The notes: generated by a model not told the origin, from the letters alone. Shown: positions 34,841 through 47,290, counted from the stretch's first letter. The stretch is 64,000 nt of DNA from Chelonoidis abingdonii (GCF_003597395.2 NC_133776.1:39797947-39861946), one strand, 5' to 3'. Numbers and translations are program-made.

Positions 34841-35994
34841 TATCCCTGTATCCTTTGTATTCTGTCATTCAGCATGCATTCATTCCTTGTTGGAAAGTCA
34901 GACTTGATTGTGATGCAAAGAAGTTTCATTCTAACCTGTATGGATGGTGCTGGAAAAAAAAGAACAGTTGGGAATAACAGTCAAACAGCCTATTTCTTGC
35001 TGCAATTAACCATTCAGTCTTGAATGCATGAAAATATCTATAGTTCACCTATTTTTGCATCTCTACTTACTCATCTCCTCTGGCAGAGGTAGATTATAGG
35101 CCATTGTCTGGGTGGACTCTAGAAGCATACTCCATTAAATTAACCTTCAATCTGAAGCAGAGTGCATGTTTGCATCTGATCTCCAGCGAAAATGTTTGCT
35201 CTGCAGAGATTAGTCAATTTTGACTGTTATAAAACTAAAGAAACAAGTGTTGGCTGCTGGCCCCTCCACTTCTCTTAGGAAAAGACTTGACAAAAGATCT
35301 CCATTTCAAACACTTAAAGAAACTCTTTAAAAATTTTGCTTACTCAGAAATATTAGAGAATTCATTCTTTGCCTAAAGGACAAATTGTTCATAAAAGGAG
35401 AAGCAGTTCTCAATAAAATAGATTAAAGGCGCTAATGATGGCATCGTTAATTCTCCTACAATTCAATCTCATCTTTATAGAAAGCATCAGCCCTCTCCAC
35501 TCTATTATGTTTTAAGGCCTGATTTATGAATCAATCCCAGAAGCATTAATGATGCCACAGGTAACTATTGTAATATTTCAGGTGGTTTCTAGCACTGCTC
35601 TATCACTAGAATACATTTTGATTCTATTCCATTACATTTTAATCCTCATTTTGTAAATACTTGCTTTGGGGAGTTCTAAGCAATATATGCCTGGTTTCAG
35701 TCACAATACTTCAGACATTCCTCTTCCTCTACACGTCATCCATTTGCTTTATTTTCTAGTCCTCTCACTTTACTCCTCCCTTTGGCTCCTTTTTCACTCA
35801 CACCTTCTATCATGCTGCATGTTTGGAATAGTCGTCTTTTTCCTGTGACTTTCTCCAAGTCCTCTACCAATGTTTCCCACCTTATTATCTCATCATTAAT
35901 AACCCCAAACAGCCTCCTTTTCCTGAAGTGTGGTTCTCTGTGTGTCTGTTATGTTTAGGCTGCACATTATTCAGGAAGGGACCATGGTTTGGGA
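34841..35994. other. Unassigned AT-rich intergenic DNA
   Basis: No supported gene, RNA or repeat. The short frame at 35666-35848 is hydrophobic by composition only. Confidence 0.5.
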
Positions 35995-36270
35995 GGCAGA
36001 ATGATGACCTAGTGGACAGGGCACTGACTGGGTTCTAATGCTGGTTTAGCCTCTACCCTATTACAGTACCTTCTATTACCTACTATGTGCCATAGAGCCT
36101 ATCACTGTACCTCTGCATACCCTCTCATCTTCTACCTGCTCTGTCGGTAAACTCTGCAGGGTAGAGACTGTCCTTACTATATGTTTGTACAGTGCCCAGT
36201 ACAATGGAGCTATGACGTCCGTTAGGACCTCAACACTACTGTACTAAAACAATATATTATTAAAGTTTTC
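35995..36270 (+). mobile_element. MIR-like SINE, nearly complete
   Basis: The head (GATGACCTAGTGGACAGGGC, ACTGGGTTCTAATGCTGG) is followed by a core in which the usual GTGTGACCTTGGGCAAG is diverged, then TAAACTCTGCAGGGTAGAG, GTTTGTACAGTGCCCAG, and ACTACTGTACTAAAAC. The tail matches the other SINE copies. Confidence 0.65.
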
Positions 36271-36534
36271 TCTGTGTTTATAAAGCACAAGACCATGTCA
36301 AAGTGATGGTACTGTATCAACGTTTTGTAAAGAATCACTATTTTAATAAATGTTACAATTGTTTTACTGTTTCTATTTACACTTGACAAAAGCCTGGAAT
36401 GTGGAAGTGAACATTATTTTCACAGCTGTATATATGCTGCGTTATATCTGTGAGAATGTATATTCTCAGGAACAAATACTGAAAACATTATAGGATGAAA
36501 GACACTTACTAGCTAACATCCAGTGACTAGTTGC

Positions 36535-37505
36535 AAACAGGCCACTTTAAGCCTGTAGTCACCTCCTTGTGGATGTCCAGCCTGCAGCTTAAGGTCAACT
36601 TGGCCAAAACAGAGCTCTCATTTTTTTCCCTCCAAGCTCTCCTCCTCTCTCTTTCCTCAGTTGTGATGGTAAACACCTTGTCACTCAGGCATGTAACCCA
36701 GGCTTTATCTTTGACTCTGTCTCTAAATTCCAAGGTGCAGGTCATATCTAAATCTTGCTACATCTGCCTGAATTTATGTCTTCAAGATCCAGCCTTTCCC
36801 CACCACCTATATAGCTAAATCTCTTATCCAGGCCCTTGTCAGCTTAAGTTTTGACTACTGCAGCCTCCTTCTCTCTGACCATGAGAAGTACACTTTTGAT
36901 TCACTACATGTTTATTGCATCAGCTATATCACTGCTCTCTTTGCTTTCCTTCAGTGGCTGCATCTTCTATATAACATGAATCAAAAATGACTTTTCTTCA
37001 CTTTTAAAGTCCTTCATAGTCTATCCAAACCCTGCCTATCAACTCTTAGATGCTGCTAAGATGTTGACTTTCACACCTCTGTTCTGCCAATGGTGCGAGC
37101 TTTCATCACCCTCTTGTTTAATTTTCAAGGAAACACCTTTTTACTTTTCCCCATAGGCTTCTCCTCAGACATGGGAGAGGTTCTCCGTAAATATTTGCAA
37201 AGTTACCTCTCTGTCCTCCTTCAGATCCTTCCTTAAAACTCTTCTTTTGTGGTGATGCCTATGAAAAACCGACAACATTTTTTAAGCAGCTGGTATGCTG
37301 TGACTGCTGCTGTAATGCATATTGACGAGCATTGTCTATTGAGAGGTCCCTATCTCTGTGATGTCCACCTGCTGCCTCTTGTCTTATGCACAGAATGTAG
37401 GTTCTTTGGGACAGGGGCCATATTTTTGTCAAGTATTTGGATATGGCTTTAGTCCATGATTGGGGCTCCCAGGTGCTACCTCAGTATATATATAATTAAT
37501 AAATA
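36535..37505 (+). mobile_element. L2-like LINE 3' end with ORF2 remnant
   Basis: The plus-strand reading gives WMSSLQLKVNLAKTELSFF and SLIQALVSLSFDYCSLLL, equivalent to WMxxNxLxLNxxKTExL and LVxxxVxSxLDYCNSLL in CR1/L2 reverse transcriptases, plus VTQALSLTL in between. Later words, GEVLRKYLQSYLSVL and QILPKNSSF, resemble the L2 C-terminus. The 3' tail (TAGGTTCTTTGGGACAGGGG, GGGGCTCCCAGGTGCTAC, and an ATAATTAATAAATAAAG end) is the tail of the MIR-like SINEs. It is 5'-truncated and interrupted by stops. Confidence 0.75.
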
Positions 37506-38296
37506 AAGAATAACTATTATACTAGATAGTGTTACTACCATCACTGTATCATGGTATCATCACTATTATGCTATGTATACCAATGAAGAGGAGGCACCAG
37601 GATGTAGCTAGGTAGCTCACTGTTTCAATGTTCACTATCTCCAGTAATTTTCTACAATATATAAAACACGACGATTAAGACATGACTATGGTCTTTAAAA
37701 TGTATACAATTCATAGCCCTATACTGCATCTAATATGGATGATACATTCATACCTTTCAGTTCTATAGAGAGGTGGTTTACAGCAGGGACATTAGTTAGG
37801 CTTCCATATTGAAGTCTGACTTGAAAGTCAAAGGCACTGCTTTAAATCAGCTGATCAATGGCAACACGTCTGAAATACAGCTTCTGGCCTACAGAGAAGA
37901 GACAGGATTTCTGTGCAGATTCAATAGTGAGACTTTGCCAAACATGATGATGTTTTTGCCAAACCAGCACCAGGAGCAGTGGCGTGCTAATGGCAGAATA
38001 AGAGCTCTTACTAGAATAAGGATATGAGGTAGCACATTTCTGCATTCACAGTCATTTTTTTCCCATTCTCTCTGGAACAACAGAGATTGTATTTCACTAT
38101 TTTTCATTATAGCAAGAATAGGTGGAGGTTTTTTTTGTCTCTCTCTCCCTCCTCTCTCCAAACTGACCATTTCAAATACTATCCACTGTGCCGCTGTTTT
38201 ACTGGGTGGTCAGATTTATCTCTGTATGGGTGGTAGAGCTAATGCCAGGACAGCAGTGAAAGGCTGCTTACCCCTACCTTATTCCACAATTGCTGT
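37506..38296. other. Unassigned intergenic DNA
   Basis: Overlapping small frames at 37809-38170 on both strands show no family motif. No repeat is identified. Confidence 0.5.
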
Positions 38297-39196
38297 TAGA
38301 TAATGGCATCTAGAGTACACTTATAAAGTCTGTGGACAATATCAAGCTCAGAGGAGTTGCAAGTGCTTTGGAAGATAGGATTAAAATTTAAAATGATCTG
38401 GACAAACTGAAGAAATGGTCTGAAGTAAATAGGATGAAATTCAATAAGGGCAAATGCAAAGTACTCCACTGAGGAAGGAACAGGAAGGAACAATCAGTTG
38501 TACACATACAAAATGGGAAATGACTGCCTAGGAAGGAGTATTGTGGAAAGTGAACTGGGGGTCATAGTGGATCACAAGCTAAATATAAATCAACAGTGTA
38601 ATGCTGTTGCAAAAAAAGCAAACATCCTTCTGGGATGTATTAGCAGGAGTATTGCACACAAGACACGAGAGGTAATTCTTCTGTGCTACACTGCGATGAT
38701 TAGGCCTCAACTGGAGTATTGTATCCAGTTCTGGGTGCCACATTTTAGGAAGGATGTGGACAAATTGGAGAAAATCCAGAGAAGAGTTACAAAAATGATT
38801 AAAGGTCTAGAAAATATGACATGAAAAAATTTGGTTTTTTAGTCTGGAGAAGACTGAGGGGGACATGATAACAGTTTTTAAGTACATAAAAGGTTGTTAC
38901 AAGGAGGAGGGAGAAAAATTCTTCTTCTTAACCTCTGAGGATAGACAAGAAGCAATGTGTTTAAATTGCAGCAAGGGTGCTTTAGGTTAGACATTAGGAA
39001 AAACTTCCTAATTGTCAGAGTGGTTAAGCACGGGAATAAATTGCCTAGGGAGGTGATGAATCTCCATCACTGGAAATTTTTAAGAGCAGGTTGGATAAAC
39101 ACCTGTCAGGAATGGTCTAGATAATACTTAGTCTTGCCTTGAGTGCAGGGGATTGGATTAGATGACCTCTCAAGGTCCTTCTAGTTCTATGATTCC
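38297..39196 (+). mobile_element. CR1 LINE 3' part (plus strand)
   Basis: It begins within ORF2 and runs to the typical 3' end (CTATGATTCC). The plus frame at 38498-38824 gives MGNDCLGRSIVESELGVIV, ISRSIAHKTREVILLCYTAM, and [19 protein letters not shown], all CR1 RT C-terminal motifs. A stop ends the frame within the normally continuous region. It is very similar to the copy at 56032-56981. Confidence 0.9.
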
Positions 39197-39203
39197 ACTT
39201 GAA

Positions 39204-39494
39204 AGGTTGCCATAGAAAAATGGAGAAAAGTTGTTCTTTCTTGCCACAGAGAGCAGGACAAGAGGCAATGGGTTCAAATTAGAGCATAGCAAAATTTAGA
39301 TTAAATCTCAGGAAACTGTAAGAACAGTAGGACAATATAACAGACTATCTAGGGAGGTTGTGGAAACTTCTTCACTGGAGGTTTTCAAAAGAAGGCTGGG
39401 TAGCCATCTGCCTTGGATAATTTAGACACAACATATCATGCATTGTTGCATGGGGTTAGATTAGATGACCCTTATAACCCTATGATTCTATGAT
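39204..39494 (+). mobile_element. Second CR1 3' end, different subfamily (plus strand)
   Basis: GAGGCAATGGGTTCAAATTA, GGAGGTTGTGGAAACTTC, GGTTTTCAAAAGAAGGCTGG and the terminal TATGATTCTATGATAAAG follow the order of CR1 3' ends but with clear differences from the copy directly upstream. It therefore lies in tandem with a different CR1 and is probably an independent, truncated insertion. It has no open frame. Confidence 0.8.
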
Positions 39495-39700
39495 AAAGAA
39501 AATTAGTTAATAATAGGAGGAATACTGCACTTGTGGGAATTTGACTTTTGTGTATTCTTTGTTTGCTTCACTTTTATTTTCTCCCCTTTGATAATATGAC
39601 AGTATTTGTTATGCAGAAGCTAAGTGCTAATGACTGGAAAGAGGCATCAGGCTGAGCTCCTACTGCTTATTAATTCTTTTTATTATTCAATTCTTCTCAG

Positions 39701-40073
39701 GAATAAAAATGTTGTAATATCCCAGGCAGTGGATAAGCATGTCACTCTTCCCCTTCATTTAACAAAAATGATAGCAGAAATGTTGATTGTTCTTCTATCA
39801 CAAGTTCAAACACCACTAATGATTGGTGAAATGATTCCAGTCACAATTTACATCACAGAAGAACCAAAGGTGCTGGAAGAATTTAACTGCAAAATATCAG
39901 GCGACCACACTTCACCTTTTTTCTGGTCCGTCATTCCCATGGTGCATGACATTGTGAAAAAAAAGATCAGGGTCTTATTAAAAGATCCTAAGGAGGCTGA
40001 AGAAAGCAGAATTCATACCACCATTAACATTAGGGATAATGACCATATTTGCCTCTCATTGCCTATTGCTTAA
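39701..40073 (+). CDS. Unrecognised open frame, possibly a terminal exon
   Basis: A frame of about 124 codons runs to a TAA at 40071-40073. It starts right after a good splice-acceptor-like site: a pyrimidine-rich tract ending CTTCTCAG at 39700. The protein has a mixed hydrophobic and polar pattern with no transposon motif that I know; words include VDKHVTLPLHLTKMIAEML, IPVTIYITEEPKVLEEF, and SGDHTSPFFWSVIPMVHDIV. No good donor lies inside the frame, so it would be a last exon. It could also be a decayed retrocopy or a repeat. A larger frame from the ATG at 39624 adds 26 codons upstream of the site. I cannot name a family. Confidence 0.35.
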
Positions 40074-40904
40074 GTCAGACTTTGTCACCAGTGCCACAAT
40101 CAGAGCAATTTTGATGCCATTTTGTATCTTGATGTCTTTCTTCATCTGTTTTGATAAAGAAGAGTGTAGACTTGCCCTCTGTATGCTATGTCATGAATCT
40201 GTAAGTTGTTCTCACTTTAATATTGATTTAAACATGCATTCAGCAAAAAGTTGGCTCTAAAAAAAAAACCTGAACTTATCACACCTAACCCAAAGGGAAA
40301 GACAAATGTAAATCAGCGGTGTTACCTCTGCCACGAAGCACCATGTCTGAGAAAATGGACATCGTGCTCATCAGAATATTAAAAAACAATGAACACAGAG
40401 CTCAAGATTGAGATGTTTTGTCAAGGCCTGCATTATTAGTTACACCACCGCACACCAGTCTGTAGAAGAAGTGTCACGATTCGTTCCATGGTTCCCTCAT
40501 TGCTCTAGCATGGGAAATAAGCTGATACTGAGTCACGCAATAATTTACTGGCTCTTATTCTCCTGCATGGTTTACCTGCATCATCAATCTGTACACTGGG
40601 AGGACAGGTTATGTGGGGCGCCCACCCTGCCCAGGTGAGAAGGGAATGGGTAGAAAAGGTCAGGGGAAGGTTGAAATCTTGGGTCTGGTCTCTAGTATAC
40701 CAGATATCCCTCACCCGCTAGTTGGGAGTAAAGAAGGAATTATACCCTGGGATGTCAGGAAAATGTCCAGGAAGAGGTCAGTAGTATCTTTGGCAACAGC
40801 AGTTTTAGTGTATTAGAGAGTGGAAAAAAAGCAGACTGCAGAAACCTAGCAGAGTACATGAGAATATATTGGACAGTGGGAATAGATTGCAAGAAATGAA
40901 TGGT
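40074..40904. other. Unassigned DNA after the unrecognised frame
   Basis: Further short frames (40039-40260, 40408-40638) have no motif. No repeat is identified. Confidence 0.45.
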
Positions 40905-41255
40905 TTCAGAGTGGTAACTGTGTTAGTCTATTTCAACAAAAACAACGAGGAGTCCTTGTGGCACTTTAGAGACTAACAAATGTATTTGGGCATAAGCTTT
41001 AATGGGCTAAAACCCACTTCATCAGATGCATGGATTGGAACATACAGTAGGGAGGTATAAATAGATAGGATATGAAAAAATGGGAATTGCCTTACAAAGT
41101 GTGTGTGGGGGTCAATGCTAATGAGCCGATTTAATTTAAGTTGGAAGTAGGCAATTCTCAACAGTCGACAAGAAGGGGCAGAAATCACTTTTGTAGTGTT
41201 AATGAGCCAATGTAAACAAGGTGGCCCATTTCAAACAGTTGACAAGAAGGTGTAA
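40905..41255 (-). mobile_element. Penelope-like element 3' terminal fragment
   Basis: It matches the left portion of the element at 5858-6796 over its whole length: GAGACTAACAAATGTATTTG against GAGACTAAGAAATTTATTTG, ACCCACTTCATCAGATGC identical, and the AGTCGACAAGAAGG and AGTTGACAAGAAGG repeats. It contains only the 3' terminal region, as 5'-truncated Penelope copies do. No coding sequence is present. Confidence 0.75.
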
Positions 41256-44200
41256 GTAAGAAATGACTGGTAATTGGAGAGGCATATTGGGTCAAAGGTT
41301 TTCTTTTTGCTTTGTCTGTATAAGGTCTATTTATCTAAATTCTTATATGGCCCCATGACTGTAGTACCTGAGCAACCCAGGGGTTACCAACTATAGAAGA
41401 TAATAGACAGAAACCAGGACAAGAAGGAGCAAGCAAAGTCAGGATTCAGGAGAGGGCAGGGCCAAAGTGATAGATTGAGGGCTTAGAAGTTGATAGTAAG
41501 AGATGCTTTATGCTTGTTCTTCCTCTTCTCTTGAAATAGATCTTTTTTGTTTCAAAACCTACATTCTATGCTCATGAAGATGCAAAGTTTAGATGCAAAC
41601 TTGACAAAATTGGAGATGGATTCCTTCTATTTACATAATTACTATTTCAATTAAGCAATGGTTATTGCTATTACTTGGAAATCAGTTCTCTGAGATTAAG
41701 CAGATTCCTGATTAGGCATATCCCGATTAAGTGGAATATATTATATAAGTGTTTTATTATTATGTAGCAGTGAATGTTTTGAATTGCACAATTAAATGAT
41801 TCAGAAAGAAACTTCCTCAAGAGTAACAGTGAAAAGGGTTTAGTAGGATGCCACTTCCTTTTGGGAAAGGGGGCATTAAAATGCCTAGCTGAACAAGATG
41901 TACATATATGTTCAATTTACAACATTCAAATAATGTTCCAATAACAGCAGTATTTGCAAATAGAATTAACAAATCAATGCTGAAGTGTTAAACATACTGC
42001 TAACAACCCAGAACACTTTTCAAGCAAAACCCATTTTAAAAAGATCTGTTTGAGAAAAATACCCATTGTTTTATACAGATACTACACTGTTATTAGTATA
42101 TCGATACCGTACCTCTTGAAACTATTCTTTCATTCTCATTTATGTTTTATCATAATATTTTCTTAGTTTGCTCTGCTGATACTGATTATCTTGATTTATG
42201 ATCACAGCCAGAGCAGTTGGAGGAATCAACTATTTTTGTTCTCTATTACAGCAAGGAAGCTAAATATGCAAAATCAAAAAACTGCTGGATGAGGAAAATA
42301 GATTTTCTCAACTAAAGCCATGATTATAGACTTGGTTTCATAAAACAGCAAGCAATATAATGACCTCTCAGCTATCATTCATTGAAAGAGATCAACATTT
42401 TCTTTAATCTCCAACAGAGCATTTATAAGTGGTATTGCCATTTTAAAATAGTTTAACAAAAAATAAAAGGTAAAATATGGAAACATTTTGCATACATTAA
42501 CCAAATGGAAGAGGTGGAAGTTATGTTCACACAGGTTAGATAATTAATGTAAAAAAAGAAAATGTAATGTCACTTACATTTTAAATATATGGGCCAGATC
42601 CTCAGTCTGAACAGGCATAGCTCCATTGCAAATCTGGCCTACGTATTGTAGCAGTATAGTGACTGATATGTAAATTGTAGATTATAGCATTATAAGTATT
42701 GATAATTTAAAAACCATACCCATATTTGAATTTGGATGATTACATTCTGCCTATCTAAAAATCCCTTAAAGAGTTTAAGTTGATTAAAATATTAACTGCT
42801 TGTCTTAAACTGTTGTAAAGTATTGTTGTGTGGCTTTAAATAGTTGTTGTATTTTACCCCACAGATGACAAATAAATTCTTATATAGCTCTTAACTTCAT
42901 CAATAACATTTGTATACCACTTTAATTTCATGATGGAATCATCTTGAAAGAATGGCATTATGGCCCCAAATCAGCAAAACACTTAATTTTAACCTGGTGA
43001 GCAATCCCATTGAAGTCATATGCTTAAATTTAAGCATGTTTTTAAGTGCTTTGTTGAACTTGGGTCTATACAGATAACATTCCACTATGAAATGTTTTGG
43101 ATTCTGTTGCTCATGGGATTGATTTTCTTCTCATTTACATCAATTTTACCCTAGTATATTTCAACTTATTTTATTGGAGTTACTCTTAATTTACATCATC
43201 ATAAGTGGGAAGTGAATCAGGATCCATATTTATAATAGGGATTTAAGATTATTTGCCATTTCCATAGGAATAAAGACTATTGGCACTGAAAGTTTGAATC
43301 TCAGTTATTGAAACAGAGGATATTTTCAGTTCTTCCAAAAGCAGAAGGAAAGTGTGCTGAATAAACCCGTTATCTTTTCTGTGTGGCTATTTTCACTTTG
43401 ATGTACAATAAATAAAAAATGAACTGACAATTGTAAAATACCAAGACACCATATTGTTGTCACTCTACATTCTTACAAATCTGATCCATTCATGCTGTTT
43501 AAGCTGCTGAACTCTTTGAAGTCAGAAAATACTAGCACATGATTTTCTAGCATTGGTAATTAAGACATAGTGTGGCAAATCAAAAGTGACGTGTTACCTA
43601 GTATCTGCAATTCCTTCCTAAAAAAAATGCGAGCTGGGAGTCATGATAATAAATCAATTGGCTCTGCCTTTCAGTAGGAAAAGACCTGTAACTTGTTATA
43701 ATATAATTCAATCCCATCTTGTATCCAAGATCAATTCCTCTTTTTCTTCATGCTTTATGATCTTTGAATTTCTTTTTCTCAAGACTAATTTTTCTTCCTA
43801 AGAAAGGAAGAGGAATCCTCTTGTTTTGGAAAGAGATCCTCATCATTTGTCTTCTCAGTGGGGAGAATGGGAGCATGCCTCCCACTCCCCAGTGATTCTT
43901 TTTCCTCAAGCTGCTGCTGTTTTCCCATAAATTTAAGCAGGTTGTGCTTCTGCAGCTCTGCTATCAGCTGAACAGGCAAAATATAGTATATAAAGATTTA
44001 CTAGCACAACTGGTTAAGTAATGTGTTTGAGCCTCAGGAGCCTTGTGTTCCAATTAGTAGACTCCCTTTACATGTCATACTATATTTTAAATATAAACTA
44101 TGTAACATTTACATAAAGATAAATTGATATGTGCTCTAATTGGAAAGATACAGAAAGCTCACTGCCATATTAATTTCCTTACTACAGTAAACCATCACAT

Positions 44201-44827
44201 ACTGTATAGATTCTGGCTGAGACTAAATCATGGGAATCATTAAAATATTTGGACTTTCTTCTTTTTTATGGTTTTGCTTTTACTTCTGGATTGGTATCGG
44301 TATGAGATCTATCTATCTATATATATATATAAGCAAATACATTGCAGTGGAGCAAGAGAGGTTTTGTTTATTTGTTTCTAAAAAAATCAAAGCAAGTTGC
44401 AATGCTTCAATATCAGCCAACATTTGCAAACCTGTGTGCTTATTCTTGGGCTCCTATATTTATGTTTAAGTACCAAAACAAAAATGATTGATTTTCAGCA
44501 AGTGCTGAGCACCTGCAGCTCTCATTGACCTCAGTGGGTGCCCATCATTCTTTTTTTAAAAAAAAATTAGACCACTTTAAACTTATGTAGGAGCCTTATT
44601 GTAGGCATGAAGGCTTGTAAATGTTGTTCATTTTCTCCTCTTTTTCTGTTCTTACTGTAATAGAAAAACATGTTGGTCCAGATCTTTAGCTAGTGCAAAT
44701 CAGTGGAACTTTGACTTCTAGCAATAGATTTGGATAAAACTTCTGATTTTATAATCCTATATTCTGCCTGACTTGCTACCCTTATACGTGTTGATTAGTA
44801 CCTTACCTCACAATTAGTTCTATCACT
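41256..44827. other. Unassigned AT-rich DNA, 3.6 kb
   Basis: Positions 42963-43072 (GCAAAACACTTAATTTTAAC ... TTTAAGTGCTTTGTTGAAC) and 44490-44550 (CAAGTGCTGAGCACC ... CTCAGTGGGTG) are pieces of short palindromic repeats. A TATC/TA microsatellite lies at 44311-44332. No genes. Confidence 0.45.
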
Positions 44828-44835
44828 ATCTATAT

Positions 44836-45056
44836 CAGTGGTTCTCAAACTTTTGTACAGGTGACCCTTTTCACATAGCAAGCTCTGAGTGCGATCCACC
44901 TTAAATATATATAAAAAGAGTATTTTTAATTTATAACATCATTATAAATGCTGGAGGCAAAGCAAGATTTGGGGTGGAGGCTGACAGCTCGTGACCACCC
45001 ATGTAATAACCTCATGACCCCCTGAGGGGTCCCAACCCCCAGTTTGAGAATCCCTG
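44836..45056. mobile_element. hAT-like MITE with perfect 8-bp target duplication, 221 bp
   Basis: The ends CAGTGGTTCTCAAAC and GTTTGAGAATCCCTG are inverted repeats. The octamer ATCTATAT flanks the element on both sides (44828-44835 and 45057-45064). The central part has a CATCATTATAAATGCTGGAG segment and an inverted GTGACC pair. It encodes nothing. Confidence 0.85.
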
Positions 45057-45199
45057 ATCTATATGTTAATGGCAAAAGACACTGAAGGCTATTAGTCTAC
45101 AGGAATTAAAGATTATGTCATGTGATGAAACCTCCAGCAATATATCCAATCAACACTGGCAACCCTATATGAGCCCCTTACTGATTTGGGTGAGCAGTT

Positions 45200-45400
45200 G
45201 CTTACAGGTGTAGTCTTATAGTCTAGTGAATAAAGCATTGGCGTGAATAAAGTAGTGAGGAGCCTTGAGTTCTATTCTTAGCTCTGCCACTGATCGACTG
45301 GGTGATCTTTGAGATGTTCAGGCCAGGCATTGTCAGTTATTAAGAATAGAGATTCATTCTTGGCTGGAGGTCTCTAAGCACTGCTATAATAGAAATAAAT
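45200..45400 (+). mobile_element. MIR-like SINE
   Basis: TTATAGTCTAGTGAATAAAG, TTGAGTTCTATTCTTAGC, CTCTGCCACTGATCGACTGG, then a lost middle and GGTCTCTAAGCACTGCTATA, with AATAGAAATAAATATTAAAA at the end, follow the SINE pattern seen at 30138 and 61198. The internal part is shortened. Confidence 0.6.
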
Positions 45401-46691
45401 ATTAAAAGGCTCAAATCTGCATCTTTTAAAGCATGTTTGCATCACAAAATTCATAAGGTTTACACATATGGTGTTAACTTCAATATTTTTATTCAGTGTT
45501 CCCATAGTCTCTGGCTTAAAAGCAGTGAAAAGTGTTTCAAGAAGCCAGAATTCACTCTCTCCACTTTAGATATGAACTGTGCTAATAAGTGCCCAGTGTT
45601 AGTTAACCTTTGGTATTAAAGACATATTGCAGCATCTCTCGTGTAAAAAATGCATGAAGAAAAAGTTAGTACAGAATTTTGCTACTCGAAATCATATAGG
45701 GTAATAATTCTGTCACCTCTATTTTAAACTAAATATTAAGCACTAATAAAGAAAAAGAAAATGCCTCATGATAAGTGATGGGGCCAGCACATATATGAAA
45801 TAAGAACTTCTCTGTTGTCCTCAATATATTTCTAGAGACAGGTGGTTGTTTTTAAAGGGGACAGTGTAATAAATAGAATAAATAGAAAGATTTAGACAAG
45901 TTCTGGCCAGGACAAAATGGCATAATAGTTGCACAAATGAGCATTCACTCAAGCTACACAGTCAACATAGGCTCTGAAGAGCCTCCCACATCCACTGCAG
46001 ATTATTCCTGTTGCCAGCAGAATGGATTGTGCATATGAACTCTACTACCATTTCATGGGTGTTCCCGCATGAGCGACAAAATCCTCCTTGGCAGGTGGTG
46101 TCCTGGTGAGCCTGCAGAACAGACTTGGTGTGGGGATCCAGAAGATAGGAGGGTAACTTCCTCCCTGATCTCCCAGAATTTGGTTCACAAATCTTCAAGA
46201 AATTTATAAATCATGAAGTGTAGCCTCAAAATGACATTACATCTTTAGAGTCTCTGTCCAATCCATTCCTTATATTTCTCAATCAGCTCTCCAGTTCGGA
46301 ATCCAAAGGATCCATACACCTGTGATTCAGATGCATTATTTATTTAGAATAAGTTCTTGATTCACGGTCAGCCAGGAAGATAAGTAAATGGAAATGGGTA
46401 GAATAGACACCATGCTATATAAATATGCACATTTAGTATTGCGGTATGCAATATTATTATAGTTATGCTGGTCCCTGGCTATTAGAGAGAGAGGCCTTGA
46501 TTCACTTTGAATGGTCCCTTGAAATACGTGTTAACTATGTATGCTAAACAATTTGTTCCACTTAGTATTTAGCTGTGACACTGTAAGTACATTTCCCAGA
46601 ACTGAAGAAGAGCTCTGAGTAAGCCTGAAAGTTTGTCTTTCTCTCCAACAGAAGTTGACCCAATAAAAGATATTACCTCACTTGCCTTTTC
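45401..46691. other. Unassigned intergenic DNA
   Basis: The minus frame at 45962-46198 (78 codons, Cys- and His-rich words such as CQGGFCRSCGNTHEM) might be part of an unknown repeat or pseudogene, but I recognise no family. The rest is AT-rich. Confidence 0.4.
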
Positions 46692-46694
46692 TCA

Positions 46695-46988
46695 TGCCTG
46701 ATCTACACTAGGAATTTAAGTCAGTACGCCCACAGCTCTCAGAACTGTGAAAAATTCACACCTCTGGGAGACATAGCTATACCAACTTAACCCCTGATGT
46801 AGACAGTGTTAGGCTGATGGAAAAATTCTTGCATCAACCTAGCCACTGCCTCTTGGGGAGATGGTTTCCCTACACCGACAGGTGAACCCCTCCCATTGGT
46901 GTAGGTATTGTCTATGCTAAAGTACTATAGCGGCATAGATGCAGTGAAGCAGCTGTGCCGCCATAGCATTTTAAGTGTAGACAAGCCC
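46695..46988. mobile_element. Harbinger-like short element with TCA target duplication
   Basis: The left end TGCCTGATCTACACTAGGAA and the right end, read in reverse complement (GGGCTTGTCTACACTTAAAA), pair over the shared TCTACACT core. The triplet TCA flanks it on both sides (46692-46694 and 46989-46991). It has an internal palindromic layout and no coding capacity. It is the same length (294 bp) as the element at 67-360 but a different internal sequence. Confidence 0.75.
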
Positions 46989-47137
46989 TCACACAGTATT
47001 GTAGACATATCACATTTCTGACATGCTGTTTCCATTGACTTTGACACATTTTTAGACAAAAGCAACAAACAAAACACACACACAAAAAATGAACTAAGGG
47101 CTATCAGCAGACTGATCCGTTAAGACTAGCTTTCTAT

Positions 47138-47290
47138 TTTAGGCCTTCTCAACACACAAAAGTTGTAATATTTTCAATATAATGTTATAGTTAAAGTGGT
47201 ATACTCCCACTTCCCAGTGTGGATATCAGTTATATCACTATGAAGGTCCTTATACCAGTAAAGCTTATTCCTTGTCTGCAGTCCCAGATT
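47138..47290. mobile_element. Possible short DNA element of the CTTGTCTAC-end group
   Basis: AGGCCTTCTCAACACACAAA and CAGTTATATCACTATGAAGG, ending GCTTATTCCTTGTCTGC, resemble a turtle MITE that I recall from memory. No paired target duplication could be found, so both boundaries are guesses. Confidence 0.35.
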
